Position numbers and translations under genes: made by a program
The notes under the pieces: model-generated
The model's input: the letters and a program-made list of their open reading frames with translations, nothing else
Told to the model about the DNA's origin: nothing
The model's database searches: none
From: DAOTZR01 sp034432595
GTDB lineage: Bacteria; Chloroflexota; Anaerolineae; B4-G1; SLSP01
Assembly (NCBI GenBank): GCA_034432595.1
Contig: DAOUBT010000002.1
Coordinates: 1-40,066 of the forward strand
Reading direction: 5' to 3'
DNA length: 40,066 nt
Shown: positions 1 through 8,051 of the stretch, one piece after another
How positions within the stretch are numbered: the stretch's first letter is position 1
Layout of the letters: every line of letters begins with the position of its first letter

Positions 1-25
1 TCTCTTCCCTCTTTAGCGTCTTCAT
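1..25 (-). CDS. 5' end of a gene leaving the window, product unknown
   Basis: Only eight codons are visible, starting at an ATG at 25-23 and reading M-K-T-L-K-R-E-E leftwards out of the window. The start is supported by a near-perfect Shine-Dalgarno, AGGAGGT, five bases upstream of the ATG. It lies about 110 bases downstream of the solute-binding protein gene on the same strand, so it may be the next gene of that transcript or have its own promoter; a TAAAAT box lies at about 71-76 with no good -35 box. Too little is visible to assign a function. Confidence 0.6.
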
Positions 26-133
26 TTGCCACCTCCTATCTCTTCTCTCTCATTCTCATTTTACCTCACCCGACGAAATTGGGACACACCCCGGCAAGCC
101 AGACAAAAGCTATAACGCCCTACCCCTCGTGAG

Positions 134-925
134 TTACCTGGTCAACCAGCGCGCAAAGATTGCATCCAACGTGCCGTCGGACTGCATCTGCGACAGGTAC
201 TCACTCACCGCCTTGATGAATGCCTCATCCTCGCGGCGTGCGGCCATCACATACATTTCATCGGTGACGCTTTCATCAAGCAGGCGCAGTTCGGCATGAA
301 GCAGGCGCGCGCGATGCGCCACGATGGCGTGCGCTACGAGCGCGTCCACTTCGCCGTACAACAAGGCGTTGATGGCATCATCCGGTTTGTCGTACGTGAT
401 GAGCTGCGGTGGCGGATTGAGCATGTACTGCCAGCGCGAAATCTCCAACAGCCCTTCCGAATTGTTGATCACGGCGATCCGTAAACCGGCCAGCTGGCTT
501 TTGGTGCGCACCGGCGAATTTGTAGGGACAACAATGAGCTGCCCGGCATTAAAGTAGGGCTGACTGAAGGCGTAGTTCGTCAGGGCACTGCCTTCCGGGT
601 ATAAGGCAGAGATAATCAGGTCAGCCTGCCGATTGTCCAATGCCTGATAAATCTTATCATACGGCTGTTGCACAAACACCACCGGCACCCCAATCCGTTT
701 GCCCAGATCCATGGCTATATCCACATCCAACCCCTGCACCTGCCCGTTGACCAACTCCTCAAAGGGCGGATAGGTAGGGTCGAGGGCGATGCGGAGCTTG
801 CCCTGCTGCCGGATGCGCTCCAGCGGATCGGCGGCGGAGACGTTTCCGCACGCTGCCAGCAGCAGCACGCTCAATGCCAGGCACACCAGACGCCATCCTC
901 GTGCTAACCCAATCTTTATTGTCAT
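134..925 (-). CDS. Amino-acid-type ABC transporter substrate-binding lipoprotein (family 3)
   Basis: Predicted extracytoplasmic solute-binding protein of 263 residues that would deliver a small polar solute, probably an amino acid, to an ABC permease. The N-terminus is a lipoprotein signal: basic residues, a hydrophobic stretch and the lipobox L-A-A-C with Cys26. The mature part begins with the family-3 hallmark (GKLRIALDPTYPPFEEL) and continues with the two-lobe fold, including QADLIISALYP and AFSQPYF. A TTG 42 bases upstream keeps the frame open, but the ATG at 925 places the basic n-region directly before the hydrophobic core and is preferred. No permease or ATPase gene is adjacent, so the partners are probably encoded elsewhere. 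It lies 57 bases downstream of the UPF0173 gene and may be co-transcribed with it. The substrate cannot be read from the sequence. Confidence 0.85.
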   Translation of the reverse strand: MTIKIGLARGWRLVCLALSVLLLAACGNVSAADPLERIRQQGKLRIALDPTYPPFEELVNGQVQGLDVDIAMDLGKRIGVPVVFVQQPYDKIYQALDNRQADLIISALYPEGSALTNYAFSQPYFNAGQLIVVPTNSPVRTKSQLAGLRIAVINNSEGLLEISRWQYMLNPPPQLITYDKPDDAINALLYGEVDALVAHAIVAHRARLLHAELRLLDESVTDEMYVMAARREDEAFIKAVSEYLSQMQSDGTLDAIFARWLTR

Positions 926-982
926 GTTCTGCTTCAACCCCAGGTGTTCATGCGGCGCTTGACGCAAGGCCGCGCCGCGAGA

Positions 983-1660
983 TTATCCTTCGTAGCTATC
1001 CCCTACTTCTAAAACGACCGGCATGGTGGCGGTTTCTGCACGCACGCGTGCAGCCCAGGCGTGCGGGTCCTGCGCAATCAGGCCCCAGGTAGCGTAATGC
1101 ATGGGGATGACGACGCGCGGCTTGATGAGCTTGACCGCACGCAACGCATCGTCCGGCCCCATCGTGTAATTATCGCCAATCGGCAGCAGGGCAATGTTAA
1201 TGCCTTCTTCGCCGATCAGGGCCATGCCGGCGAACAGGCCCGTATCTCCGGCGTGGTAAAGCTTCTTGCCCTCCGCGTGGATGAGCACCCCCGCCGGCAT
1301 CCCCCCGTAACTTCCATCGGGCAGGGAGGAGCCATGCACGGCCTGCGTCAGTTTGACATAGCCGAAAGAATGATGAAAGCCCCCGCCGATGTGTTGGGCA
1401 TGGACTTTGTTCAAGCCCTGTTGCCGCGCCCACCGTGCAATCTCCGCGTTGGCAATGAGCAGCGCGTCGCACCGTTGCGCGATGGCAATGGCGTCGCCGA
1501 GATGGTCGCCGTGGCCGTGCGTCACGATAATGAAATCCGCCTCTACCGCCTCGGCCTTCACCGGCGCCTGCGGGTTGCCGGTAAAGAAAGGATCAATGAG
1601 AATGCGATGAGAGCCGATTTCCAGCCCCCAGGTTGCATGTCCATACCAGGTTAAGCGCAT
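983..1660 (-). CDS. UPF0173-type metal-dependent hydrolase, metallo-beta-lactamase fold
   Basis: Cytoplasmic metallo-beta-lactamase-fold hydrolase of 225 residues, the usual size for the UPF0173 (YtkL-like) family. The start MRLTWYGHATW matches the family N-terminus, and a GAGGAGGT ribosome site sits just upstream; the frame is open ten codons further but without such a site. The metal motif HxHxDH is at residues 48-53 (THGHGDHLGD). Further ligands are likely His and Asp in HAGDTGLF and the C-terminal His in IPMHYATWG. The physiological substrate of this family is not established, so no reaction is proposed. The gene follows rarA by about 135 bases on the same strand. Confidence 0.9.
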   Translation of the reverse strand: MRLTWYGHATWGLEIGSHRILIDPFFTGNPQAPVKAEAVEADFIIVTHGHGDHLGDAIAIAQRCDALLIANAEIARWARQQGLNKVHAQHIGGGFHHSFGYVKLTQAVHGSSLPDGSYGGMPAGVLIHAEGKKLYHAGDTGLFAGMALIGEEGINIALLPIGDNYTMGPDDALRAVKLIKPRVVIPMHYATWGLIAQDPHAWAARVRAETATMPVVLEVGDSYEG

Positions 1661-1722
1661 ACCCCACCTCCTCAAAAAGGCTCTGATCATCCTCTTGTGA
1701 ACCGTCCCTTACGAACAGAGCG

Positions 1723-1746
1723 GTCATACGCCAAAGGCCGTATGAC
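1723..1746. other. Hairpin between rarA and the hydrolase gene
   Basis: An 8-bp perfect inverted repeat, GTCATACG/CGTATGAC, with an eight-base loop that can partly pair. It lies in the 136-base gap between rarA and the UPF0173 gene. No T-run follows on the minus strand, so it is not a standard intrinsic terminator. It may be an mRNA stability or processing hairpin. Confidence 0.4.
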
Positions 1747-1796
1747 AGGCCCGGTGTTTCCCGGTTTCCGCTGTGATCAAAGGCTCCACCAGCCTT

Positions 1797-3188
1797 TTAA
1801 ACGTCATCCGGTTCTTTCTTTCCAGACGTATCCTCCCCTTTTGGGGGGACCTTGCCTTCCATGCGCTGCAACCGCTCCATAAGGCGCTGCTCAAAGCCAT
1901 GGCCGCGCGGCTTGAACCAGCCGCCGGGGACGCCTTCGGGCAGATAGCACTGTTCCACCCAGCTACCAGGGTAATCATGAGGGTAGCGGTAGCGTTCTTG
2001 CGCGCCGACTGTGCGGCGGTAGTGGCTCGCCATGCCAGGGCTAAGGCTCTGCGCCTTGTCGCGCAGGTAGAGTGGTGGTGGCTGATAGCCATGCTCTTCC
2101 AGATAGGCCAGCACTTCCCAGTAGGCGCCCACACTGTTGGATTTAGGCGCAGTTGCCAGATAGAGCGTCGCCTCGGCTAAGTGATACTGCCCTTCGGGCA
2201 TCCCCACCCATTCAAAGGCTTGCGCACAACTGTTGACGAGCAGGAGCGCCCACGGATCGGCCAGGCCTACGTCCTCCGCGGCCAGAATCAGCAGGCGGCG
2301 GAAGATGAAGCGCGGGTCCTCGCCAGCGCTGACCATTTTCGCCAGGTAGTACAGGGCCGCGTCGGGATCGGAGCCGCGGATGGATTTGATGAAGGCGCTG
2401 ATGGTGTCGTAGTGCTCATCCCCGGCACGGTCATAATGAAGGGCGCGGCGCTGAATGGATTCCGCAGCCACATCCAGGGTGATGTGGCGGATGCCTTGCG
2501 CGTCGGGCGGGGTGGATTCGACGGCCAATTCCAGGGCGTTGAGCGCGCTGCGCGCGTCCCCGCCGGCCATTTCGCTCAGATGCAGGCGCGCTTCGGGCGT
2601 GAGTTCGATAGCCAGTTTGCCGTAGCCGCGTTCTGCATCCTGCAAGGCCGTATCAAGCAGCGCGCCGATTTGTTCCGGCGTGAGCGCTTCAAAATGGAAG
2701 ACGCGCGAGCGACTGATGAGCGGGGGAATGATGGAAAAGTAGGGATTTTCCGTGGTCGCGCCGATGAGAATCAGCGTGCCATCCTCGACGATAGGAAGCA
2801 GCGCGTCCTGCTGAGCTTTGTTCCAGCGGTGGATTTCATCTATAAGCAAAATGGTGCGCTGTCCGTGCAGGCGCATCCGTTCTTTGGCAGCTTCGGCAAT
2901 TTTCCGCAGCTCCGGCAGCCCGGAAAGGACAGCGTTGAGCGTCTCGAAGGCCATGCGTGTGTGCTGTGCGATGAGCAGGCCTAAGGTAGTCTTGCCGCAT
3001 CCCGGTGGCCCCCAGAAGATGAGGGATGAGAAGAGGCGGTCGGTTTCAATGGCGCGGCGCAAGAGCCGCCCCGGCCCAATGATGTGCTCCTGCCCTACAA
3101 ATTCATCCAGGGTGCGCGGACGCATCCGGGCAGCTAAAGGCGCCTCTTTGCGTAGCTGTTCTTGACGCGCGTGTTCGTATAAGTCCAT
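1797..3188 (-). CDS. rarA: Replication-associated recombination protein A (AAA+ ATPase, MgsA/RarA)
   Basis: Clamp-loader-like AAA+ ATPase that acts at stalled replication forks. The 463-residue length fits the family. Walker A is GPPGCGKTT at residues 60-68 and Walker B is LLIDEIHRWNKAQQD with Asp117-Glu118. Sensor motifs follow in IGATTENPYFSI and SRSRVFHFE. The C-terminal MgsA-type domain carries the characteristic YLATAPKSNSVGAYW and ends in a lysine-rich tail. The ATG at 3188 begins MDLYEHARQEQL, normal for the family. No Shine-Dalgarno precedes it, and a TATAAA box lies five bases upstream of the ATG, so the transcript could be leaderless. It is the first of three minus-strand genes. Confidence 0.95.
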   Translation of the reverse strand: MDLYEHARQEQLRKEAPLAARMRPRTLDEFVGQEHIIGPGRLLRRAIETDRLFSSLIFWGPPGCGKTTLGLLIAQHTRMAFETLNAVLSGLPELRKIAEAAKERMRLHGQRTILLIDEIHRWNKAQQDALLPIVEDGTLILIGATTENPYFSIIPPLISRSRVFHFEALTPEQIGALLDTALQDAERGYGKLAIELTPEARLHLSEMAGGDARSALNALELAVESTPPDAQGIRHITLDVAAESIQRRALHYDRAGDEHYDTISAFIKSIRGSDPDAALYYLAKMVSAGEDPRFIFRRLLILAAEDVGLADPWALLLVNSCAQAFEWVGMPEGQYHLAEATLYLATAPKSNSVGAYWEVLAYLEEHGYQPPPLYLRDKAQSLSPGMASHYRRTVGAQERYRYPHDYPGSWVEQCYLPEGVPGGWFKPRGHGFEQRLMERLQRMEGKVPPKGEDTSGKKEPDDV

Positions 3189-3496
3189 GGCTTTTTATAC
3201 TTTTTTGCGGTAGTCCTTTGACAATACAATACTACCTGTAACTCAGGGCCATGTCAAGTATACCGCTTTTGAGCACGCTGACAAATGGTCAGGAGGAGGT
3301 GGGTGTCCTGGATCACGTTCGGGCTTAGAGAAAGGCGGTGTCGGCATCCGCGGCGGCGGTGCGTAGCGTGCAGGGGACAATGAGGGATGCCCAAAGAGTT
3401 AGAACTCCGGGGTAGATGAAGACACGGCCTTCGCCCACCCGGACTCTGTGCCTTCTGAGGGGGAAAATCTGCGCCGGCTTGAAAGGCAGCCGGTAA
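3189..3496. other. Divergent intergenic region without a credible gene
   Basis: About 490 bases separate rarA (minus) from the histidine kinase (plus). This left part holds no ORF that looks coding: a 103-codon open minus-strand frame at 3325-3636 has no ribosome site or recognisable domain and runs into the repeat. It does hold the possible rarA promoter elements at its left end. The right part holds a kinase promoter and repeat copy 1, listed separately. Confidence 0.6.
3194..3199 (-). promoter_or_regulatory. Possible -10 box of a leaderless rarA promoter
   Basis: Read on the minus strand, TATAAA lies five bases before the rarA ATG, with no ribosome site between. The only -35-like hexamer, TTGTCA, is 19 bases upstream, which is long. 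Leaderless initiation is possible but weakly supported. Confidence 0.3.
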
Positions 3497-3524
3497 TTGG
3501 CCCGCACGTCTTTTGTGATATACT
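3497..3524 (+). promoter_or_regulatory. Candidate promoter for the kinase gene
   Basis: TTGGCC (3497-3502), a 16-base spacer and TATACT (3519-3524) read towards the histidine kinase gene. The predicted start near 3531 would put the whole repeat element in the 5' leader of the kinase mRNA. The same TTGnnn-16-TAnAnT layout appears at four other sites in the window. Confidence 0.45.
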
Positions 3525-3580
3525 TAAAAAAGATGTAACTGCTCAAACGGCCTGGGTTACGATGCAGTGAAACATTCAGG

Positions 3581-3715
3581 CGGGGTGAGGGTGAGCGAAG
3601 GCAATGCCTTCCCCACCCTAAGGATGTTGAAATCATCGGACTTTATCCAAACCTGCGGTTAAAATCGCGCTAGCGATGATTTCAATGGCTACTGGTGCTG
3701 AAGGTAAGCAGTTAC
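3581..3715 (+). repeat. Dispersed intergenic repeat, copy 1
   Basis: About 135 bases are shared in inverted orientation with 8052-8190. Order: a hairpin (GGGTG...AAGGC-AAT-GCCTT...CACCC, 3589-3618), block GTTGAAATCATCGGA (3626-3640), block GCGGTTAAAATCGCG (3655-3669), block CTGGTGCTGAAGGTAAGC (3692-3709). This copy also has a perfect 12-bp inverted repeat, TTGAAATCATCG at 3627-3638 and CGATGATTTCAA at 3674-3685. It overlaps the first codons of the open frame of the kinase gene. Confidence 0.75.
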
Positions 3716-5139
3716 GAAAAGATTACGGTAGATACCCGGATTGTGAGGCTGTGGTCACAGAATTCCTTTTCGGCATACCCATCAGTGATTTTTATACGTT
3801 AGCCACCTTTGCGCAGGGGGTGGTGTTTTTTACCCTGGGCCTGTTGGTTTTCGTCATCAACTACCTTGGCGAGCGGATTAAGTTTTCGCGCTCGTTAGAG
3901 TGGTTGGGGTTTTTCGCTCTGGGCGAGGCTTTTGTGAGCTGGAATCAGGCCCTGGCCCCCCATATCACCGTGACGGTGTTCCCGCTTTATTTGCACCTGC
4001 TGGCGATGGCATTCGCTTATGGTTTCTTACTCGCGTATGGGATGTATAACGTTTGGGGTCAGGAGTCGGAGACGGAGCAGGGGCATAAAGGGTGGCCGTG
4101 GTGGGTGATGGTCACCCCTGGCATGGTAGCGTTCGGCGCGATGGGCGTGGCCTGGGTGCTGATGGCTCCTTCGGGGATAGGGGATGCACCACAGGTGGAA
4201 AGCGCGCTGCGCGTTTTGCTGGCCACACCGGGCGGGATACTGGCCGGGGTGGGACTGCGCAAGCAGAGTTATCGCCTCCTGCAGCCGGAGCACCGGCAGG
4301 CAATTCGCTCTTATTTGCGCCTGGCCGAAGGCGCTATGCTTTCGTTCGGCCTGCTCAATCTTTTCCCTTTGCCCCACAGCGCCTGGACTCTGGGCGAGGA
4401 TGGCTTTTTCCGCCTGACTCTGGCCGCCGCTTTGCGCGCTGTTTGCGGCGTTTTGCTCACACTGGGGCTGAGCGGGGCTTTGTTCAGCTTGTGGAACCGC
4501 ATTCAGGAATGGGTGGAGCTGATGGAGCGTGAACAGGCGCTCGTGGCCGATCGCGAACGCATCAGCCGCGATTTGCATGATGGCATTATCCAGTCTATCT
4601 ACGCGGCGGGTTTGATGTTGGAGAGTGTGTATACGACCATCCTCGCGGATCCGGAAAAAGCACAGGCACAGTTGCGGCGCGTGATGGACAACCTGAACGA
4701 GACGATTCAGGATGTACGGCGCTATATTTTCGACTTGCGGGGCGGCGCTTCGGATGTTTCGTTGGAGCAGGGGATTCAACGTTTGTTACGCGATTTTCAT
4801 ATCAATACCCTGCTGGATACGCGCCTGGAGGTGGAGAATAAGCCACAGCATACGTTGAATATCGAGCGGCGCCGTCATGTGTTCCAGATTGTGCGCGAGG
4901 CTTTGACCAATACGGCCCGCCACGCGCGCGCGCAACGCGCCGAGGTGCGCTTGATTTATCAGGATGAGTACGTGGAATTGATTATCACGGATGACGGTGT
5001 CGGTATGGAGTCGTTGCAGATCGGAAAAGGACATGGCTTGCGCAATATCCGCGAGCGCGTGCGGCTGCTCGATGGAACGTTGCGCATCGAAAGCGCGCCG
5101 GGAGAGGGCGTGCGGCTGCACATTACCGTGCCGTATTAG
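3676..5139 (+). CDS. Membrane sensor histidine kinase, NarL family (HisKA_3)
   Basis: Sensor kinase of up to 487 residues. Residues about 40-275 form a multi-pass membrane sensor domain of some seven hydrophobic segments. A short linker (EREQALVADRERISRDLHDG) leads into a HisKA_3 dimerisation domain with phospho-acceptor His301. An HATPase_c domain follows, with N-box VREALTNTARHA (407-418), ITDDGVGM (437-444) and GHGLRNIRERV (452-462). The first ATG lies inside the repeat element, so the first 15-25 residues are doubtful; ATG 3685 or GTG 3751 are alternatives, neither with a convincing ribosome site. The response regulator gene follows after 172 bases and is the obvious partner. The signal sensed is unknown. 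Confidence 0.9.
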   Translation: MISMATGAEGKQLRKDYGRYPDCEAVVTEFLFGIPISDFYTLATFAQGVVFFTLGLLVFVINYLGERIKFSRSLEWLGFFALGEAFVSWNQALAPHITVTVFPLYLHLLAMAFAYGFLLAYGMYNVWGQESETEQGHKGWPWWVMVTPGMVAFGAMGVAWVLMAPSGIGDAPQVESALRVLLATPGGILAGVGLRKQSYRLLQPEHRQAIRSYLRLAEGAMLSFGLLNLFPLPHSAWTLGEDGFFRLTLAAALRAVCGVLLTLGLSGALFSLWNRIQEWVELMEREQALVADRERISRDLHDGIIQSIYAAGLMLESVYTTILADPEKAQAQLRRVMDNLNETIQDVRRYIFDLRGGASDVSLEQGIQRLLRDFHINTLLDTRLEVENKPQHTLNIERRRHVFQIVREALTNTARHARAQRAEVRLIYQDEYVELIITDDGVGMESLQIGKGHGLRNIRERVRLLDGTLRIESAPGEGVRLHITVPY

Positions 5140-5311
5140 ACCGCTCCTGGTAACGCAAGCCGCAGGTTTTTATGCTGCGTGGACAGGTCGGGTTGGGATC
5201 AGGCGGGCGGCGCGTACCGTCCCCTGACCGCGGGCGGCGAGAGCGTAACGCTTGCGCGTGCGACTTGCTGAAGCGAGAAACCTCATCACATTGAAAAAAG
5301 GTGGAAAGGTT

Positions 5312-5971
5312 ATGGGGCTGAGAATTTTGCTGGTAGATGATCACGAAGTGGTGCGCGTGGGGCTGCGGGCGCTGTTGGAGCAGCATCCCGATTTTACGGT
5401 GGTGGCCGAGGCGGGCACGGCGCGCGAGGCCCTGGAAAAGGCGCTGTTGCATCATCCGGATGTGGTGGTGATGGATATTCGCCTGCCCGGCGGGGATGGC
5501 ATCACCGCTTGCCGGGAAATTAAGCAGCAGTTGCCTAAGACGAATGTGATTATGCTCACGTCCTACGCTGAGGATGAGATGCTTTTTGAGGCTATCAACG
5601 CCGGCGCAGCGGGGTATGTGTTGAAGCAGATCGGCGGGGATGAGCTGGTGCGCGCGATTGAGCGCGTGGGACGCGGTGAGGCGTTGCTGGATCCTTCCGT
5701 GACACAGCAGGTGTTGCGCCGCCTGCGCGAGGCTTCCTGGCAGGAGCAGGCTTCCGCTTTTGCGGATCTGACCGAGCAGGAGTTGCGCGTGCTGAATCTG
5801 GTGGCCGAAGGAAAGACGAATCGCGAGATTGCACGGATGTTGTATCTCGGCGAGGGGACGGTGCGCAATTACGTGAGCAATATTCTTTCCAAGTTGAACC
5901 TGACCAATCGCGCCGAGGCCGCGGCGTATGCTGTCAAGCATAATCTCAAAGAGTTGCTCGAACAAATGTAG
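5312..5971 (+). CDS. NarL/FixJ-type response regulator
   Basis: DNA-binding response regulator of 219 residues. The receiver domain starts MGLRILLVDDHEVVRVGL, with acidic pocket Asp9-Asp10, phospho-acceptor Asp55 in VVVMDIRLP, and conserved Thr/Lys in MLTSYA and YVLKQ. The C-terminal LuxR/GerE helix-turn-helix is LTEQELRVLNLVAEGKTNREI followed by GEGTVRNYVSNILSKL. The ATG at 5312 is chosen because AAGG lies just upstream and the receiver domain begins at residue 3; an in-frame upstream start would add 20 residues unlike the family. The preceding kinase is its likely partner. The amidohydrolase-CYTH gene begins 11 bases after its stop and is probably in the same transcript. Confidence 0.95.
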   Translation: MGLRILLVDDHEVVRVGLRALLEQHPDFTVVAEAGTAREALEKALLHHPDVVVMDIRLPGGDGITACREIKQQLPKTNVIMLTSYAEDEMLFEAINAGAAGYVLKQIGGDELVRAIERVGRGEALLDPSVTQQVLRRLREASWQEQASAFADLTEQELRVLNLVAEGKTNREIARMLYLGEGTVRNYVSNILSKLNLTNRAEAAAYAVKHNLKELLEQM

Positions 5972-5982
5972 GAGGGGAAGGT

Positions 5983-7989
5983 ATGACCGAATCCGCACGG
6001 CAAGCTGTAGATACGATTGTCACCGCCGATTATCTGATCACGATGGATGCTCAGCGGCGCGTGCTCACGCCCGGCGCAGTGGCGGTGCGCGGGGATAGTA
6101 TCGTCGCGGTAGGGACGCCCGCCGACCTGGACGCGGCTTTCATGGCCAGGGAACGGGTGGATTGCGGCCGCGCGGTGATTTTGCCCGGCCTGGTCAATAC
6201 CCACGGTCACGCCCCGATGGCGCTGCTGCGCGGCCTGGCCGATGATTTGCGCCTCGATGTGTGGTTGATGGGGTATATGATGCCGGTCGAGCGCGAGTTT
6301 GTGACGCCGCATTTTTCCTGGCTGGGCACGCAGTTGGCCGCGGCTGAAATGATCCGCTGCGGGACGACGACTTTTATGGATATGTATTATTTCGAGGACG
6401 CGGTGGCGGACGCAGCGGCCCTGGCGGGTTTGCGCGCGGTGTGCGCCGAAAGTGTTCTGCGCTTTCCCACTCCTGATGCGGGCAGCTATGATGAGGCGCT
6501 GCAAAAAACGCGCGATTATGTGATGCGCTGGCGTGAGCATCCGCTGGTGATTCCGGCGATTGCTCCCCATGCGCCTTATACCGTCACACCGGAGTTGATG
6601 GAGGCGGCGGTCTCCCTGGCTCTGGAGTATGACGTGCCGTTGCATATTCACGTGGCGGAGACGGCGCAGGAGGTGGAGGATCATGTCCGCGAATACGGCA
6701 TCCCGCCCGTGCCATGGTTGGAACGCCTCGGTGTGTTGGAGGCAAAGGTGACGGCGGCGCATTGTGTCCATCTCACCCCTGCTGATATGGAGATATTGCT
6801 TCAGCATAAGGTGGGGGTGGCCCATAATCCTTCGAGCAATCTGAAGTTGGCCAGCGGCATTGCTCCCGTGGCGAAGATGCTCAGCATGGGTCTCAAGGTG
6901 GGCATCGGTACGGATGGGCCGGCGAGCAATAACGATTTGGATATGTTCGAGGAGATGCGCTTAGCGGCGCTGCTGGCGAAGGGGGCGACGCTCGATCCGA
7001 CCGCGTTGCCCGCTACGCAGGCGCTGGAGATGGCGACGATTATAGGCGCGGAGGCGATGCACATCGGCCATCTGACGGGGTCCTTAGAGCCGGGCAAGCG
7101 TGCTGATTTGATTGTAGTGCGGATGGATGATGTGCGTCATATTCCCACCTTTGAGCGCGATGCGGATGCGATTTACTCACGCCTGGTCTATGCCGCACAG
7201 GCGCAGGATGTGTTGCATACCATGGTCAACGGACAGTGGTTGATGCGCGACCGCCGTTTGTTGACGATTGATGAGGCGGCGCTCATCGCCGAGGCTGACG
7301 CGCTGGCGCGCAAGATTGATGCTTTCCTCATCGAGCGCGAGCAGAGTGTGTTGAGCAAGCTGTTGGCGATTGGCGGCGTGGCGCAGCAGAAGACCTTCGA
7401 GGTGCAGGTGAAGGTGCGGGTGGATGATTTGGATGCGTTGTACACGCGGATGCGCTCGCTGCCGGAGATTACCTGGATTCGCGGCTCGACGCGCCGTCAA
7501 TATGATACGTACTTCATCTTCCACGATAGCGAAGGAAGCCGCCTGCGCTATCGCGAGGATGAGTTGTACGATCCGGAGACGGGGGAGGTGACGGACGTGA
7601 TTTATCGCCTGACGCTCACCACGTCGAGTAAGGAGCATGAGTACGAGAATTCGGTGTTGCTTTCGCGTTCGCGCTTCGATGCTCCCGCGACGCGCAGCCG
7701 GCGCTTCTATCGTGAGTATTTTAAGCCCGCCGAGGAGCTGACGGTCCACAAGGAGCGGCGACGCGCGCATGTGCGCTACGGCGGCACGGATTTCTCGCTC
7801 AATTTTGATGAGGTGAAGGAACCTGCCGATCTGGGGGCTTATCTGGAAATTAAGAGCCGCACCTGGTCACGCCTGGATGCGGAGCGAAAAGCGGCGCTCA
7901 TCGGGGAGTTGTTGCGCCTGCTGGAGGTACCTCAAGAGGCGATTGTCCGCTCTGAGTACCTGGAGCTGGCACAGAGTAACGAGGATTGA
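5983..7989 (+). CDS. MTA/SAH-deaminase-type amidohydrolase fused to a CYTH domain
   Basis: A single 668-residue frame, about 220 residues longer than a normal amidohydrolase of this type. Residues 10-450 are a TRZ/ATZ or MTA/SAH-deaminase-like TIM barrel: NTHGHAP with His74 and His76, His196 in APHAPYT, HIHVAET with His223 and Glu226, AHCVH with His260, and TDGPASNN with Asp311. This is the full zinc and catalytic set, so deamination of an adenosine-type nucleoside is plausible. Residues 470-664 form a CYTH (triphosphate-tunnel) domain: FEVQVKV in place of ExExK, QYDTYF, LRYRED, and a C-terminal LGAYLEIKSRTWS. Gln475 and Lys624 replace two usual acidic residues, so its chemistry is uncertain. 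The start has a strong GGAGGGG site. It is probably co-transcribed with the two-component genes. Confidence 0.9.
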   Translation: MTESARQAVDTIVTADYLITMDAQRRVLTPGAVAVRGDSIVAVGTPADLDAAFMARERVDCGRAVILPGLVNTHGHAPMALLRGLADDLRLDVWLMGYMMPVEREFVTPHFSWLGTQLAAAEMIRCGTTTFMDMYYFEDAVADAAALAGLRAVCAESVLRFPTPDAGSYDEALQKTRDYVMRWREHPLVIPAIAPHAPYTVTPELMEAAVSLALEYDVPLHIHVAETAQEVEDHVREYGIPPVPWLERLGVLEAKVTAAHCVHLTPADMEILLQHKVGVAHNPSSNLKLASGIAPVAKMLSMGLKVGIGTDGPASNNDLDMFEEMRLAALLAKGATLDPTALPATQALEMATIIGAEAMHIGHLTGSLEPGKRADLIVVRMDDVRHIPTFERDADAIYSRLVYAAQAQDVLHTMVNGQWLMRDRRLLTIDEAALIAEADALARKIDAFLIEREQSVLSKLLAIGGVAQQKTFEVQVKVRVDDLDALYTRMRSLPEITWIRGSTRRQYDTYFIFHDSEGSRLRYREDELYDPETGEVTDVIYRLTLTTSSKEHEYENSVLLSRSRFDAPATRSRRFYREYFKPAEELTVHKERRRAHVRYGGTDFSLNFDEVKEPADLGAYLEIKSRTWSRLDAERKAALIGELLRLLEVPQEAIVRSEYLELAQSNED

Positions 7990-8051
7990 GCAGGGGACTG
8001 GATACTGGAAGCCGGGCGGTGGGAACGGACCGGCGACCGTTGATGAGGTTT

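Noticed and set aside
926..967. Upstream TTG start for the solute-binding protein
   Set aside because: It would add 14 residues before the lipoprotein signal; the ATG at 925 gives a normal signal peptide.
3325..3636. 103-codon open frame on the minus strand between rarA and the kinase
   Set aside because: No ribosome site or domain; composition unlike neighbours; it overlaps the plus-strand promoter and repeat element.
5140..5311. Separate promoter or small gene between kinase and response regulator
   Set aside because: 172 bases without a ribosome-site-supported frame or promoter hexamers; only a short AGCGT/ACGCT stem.
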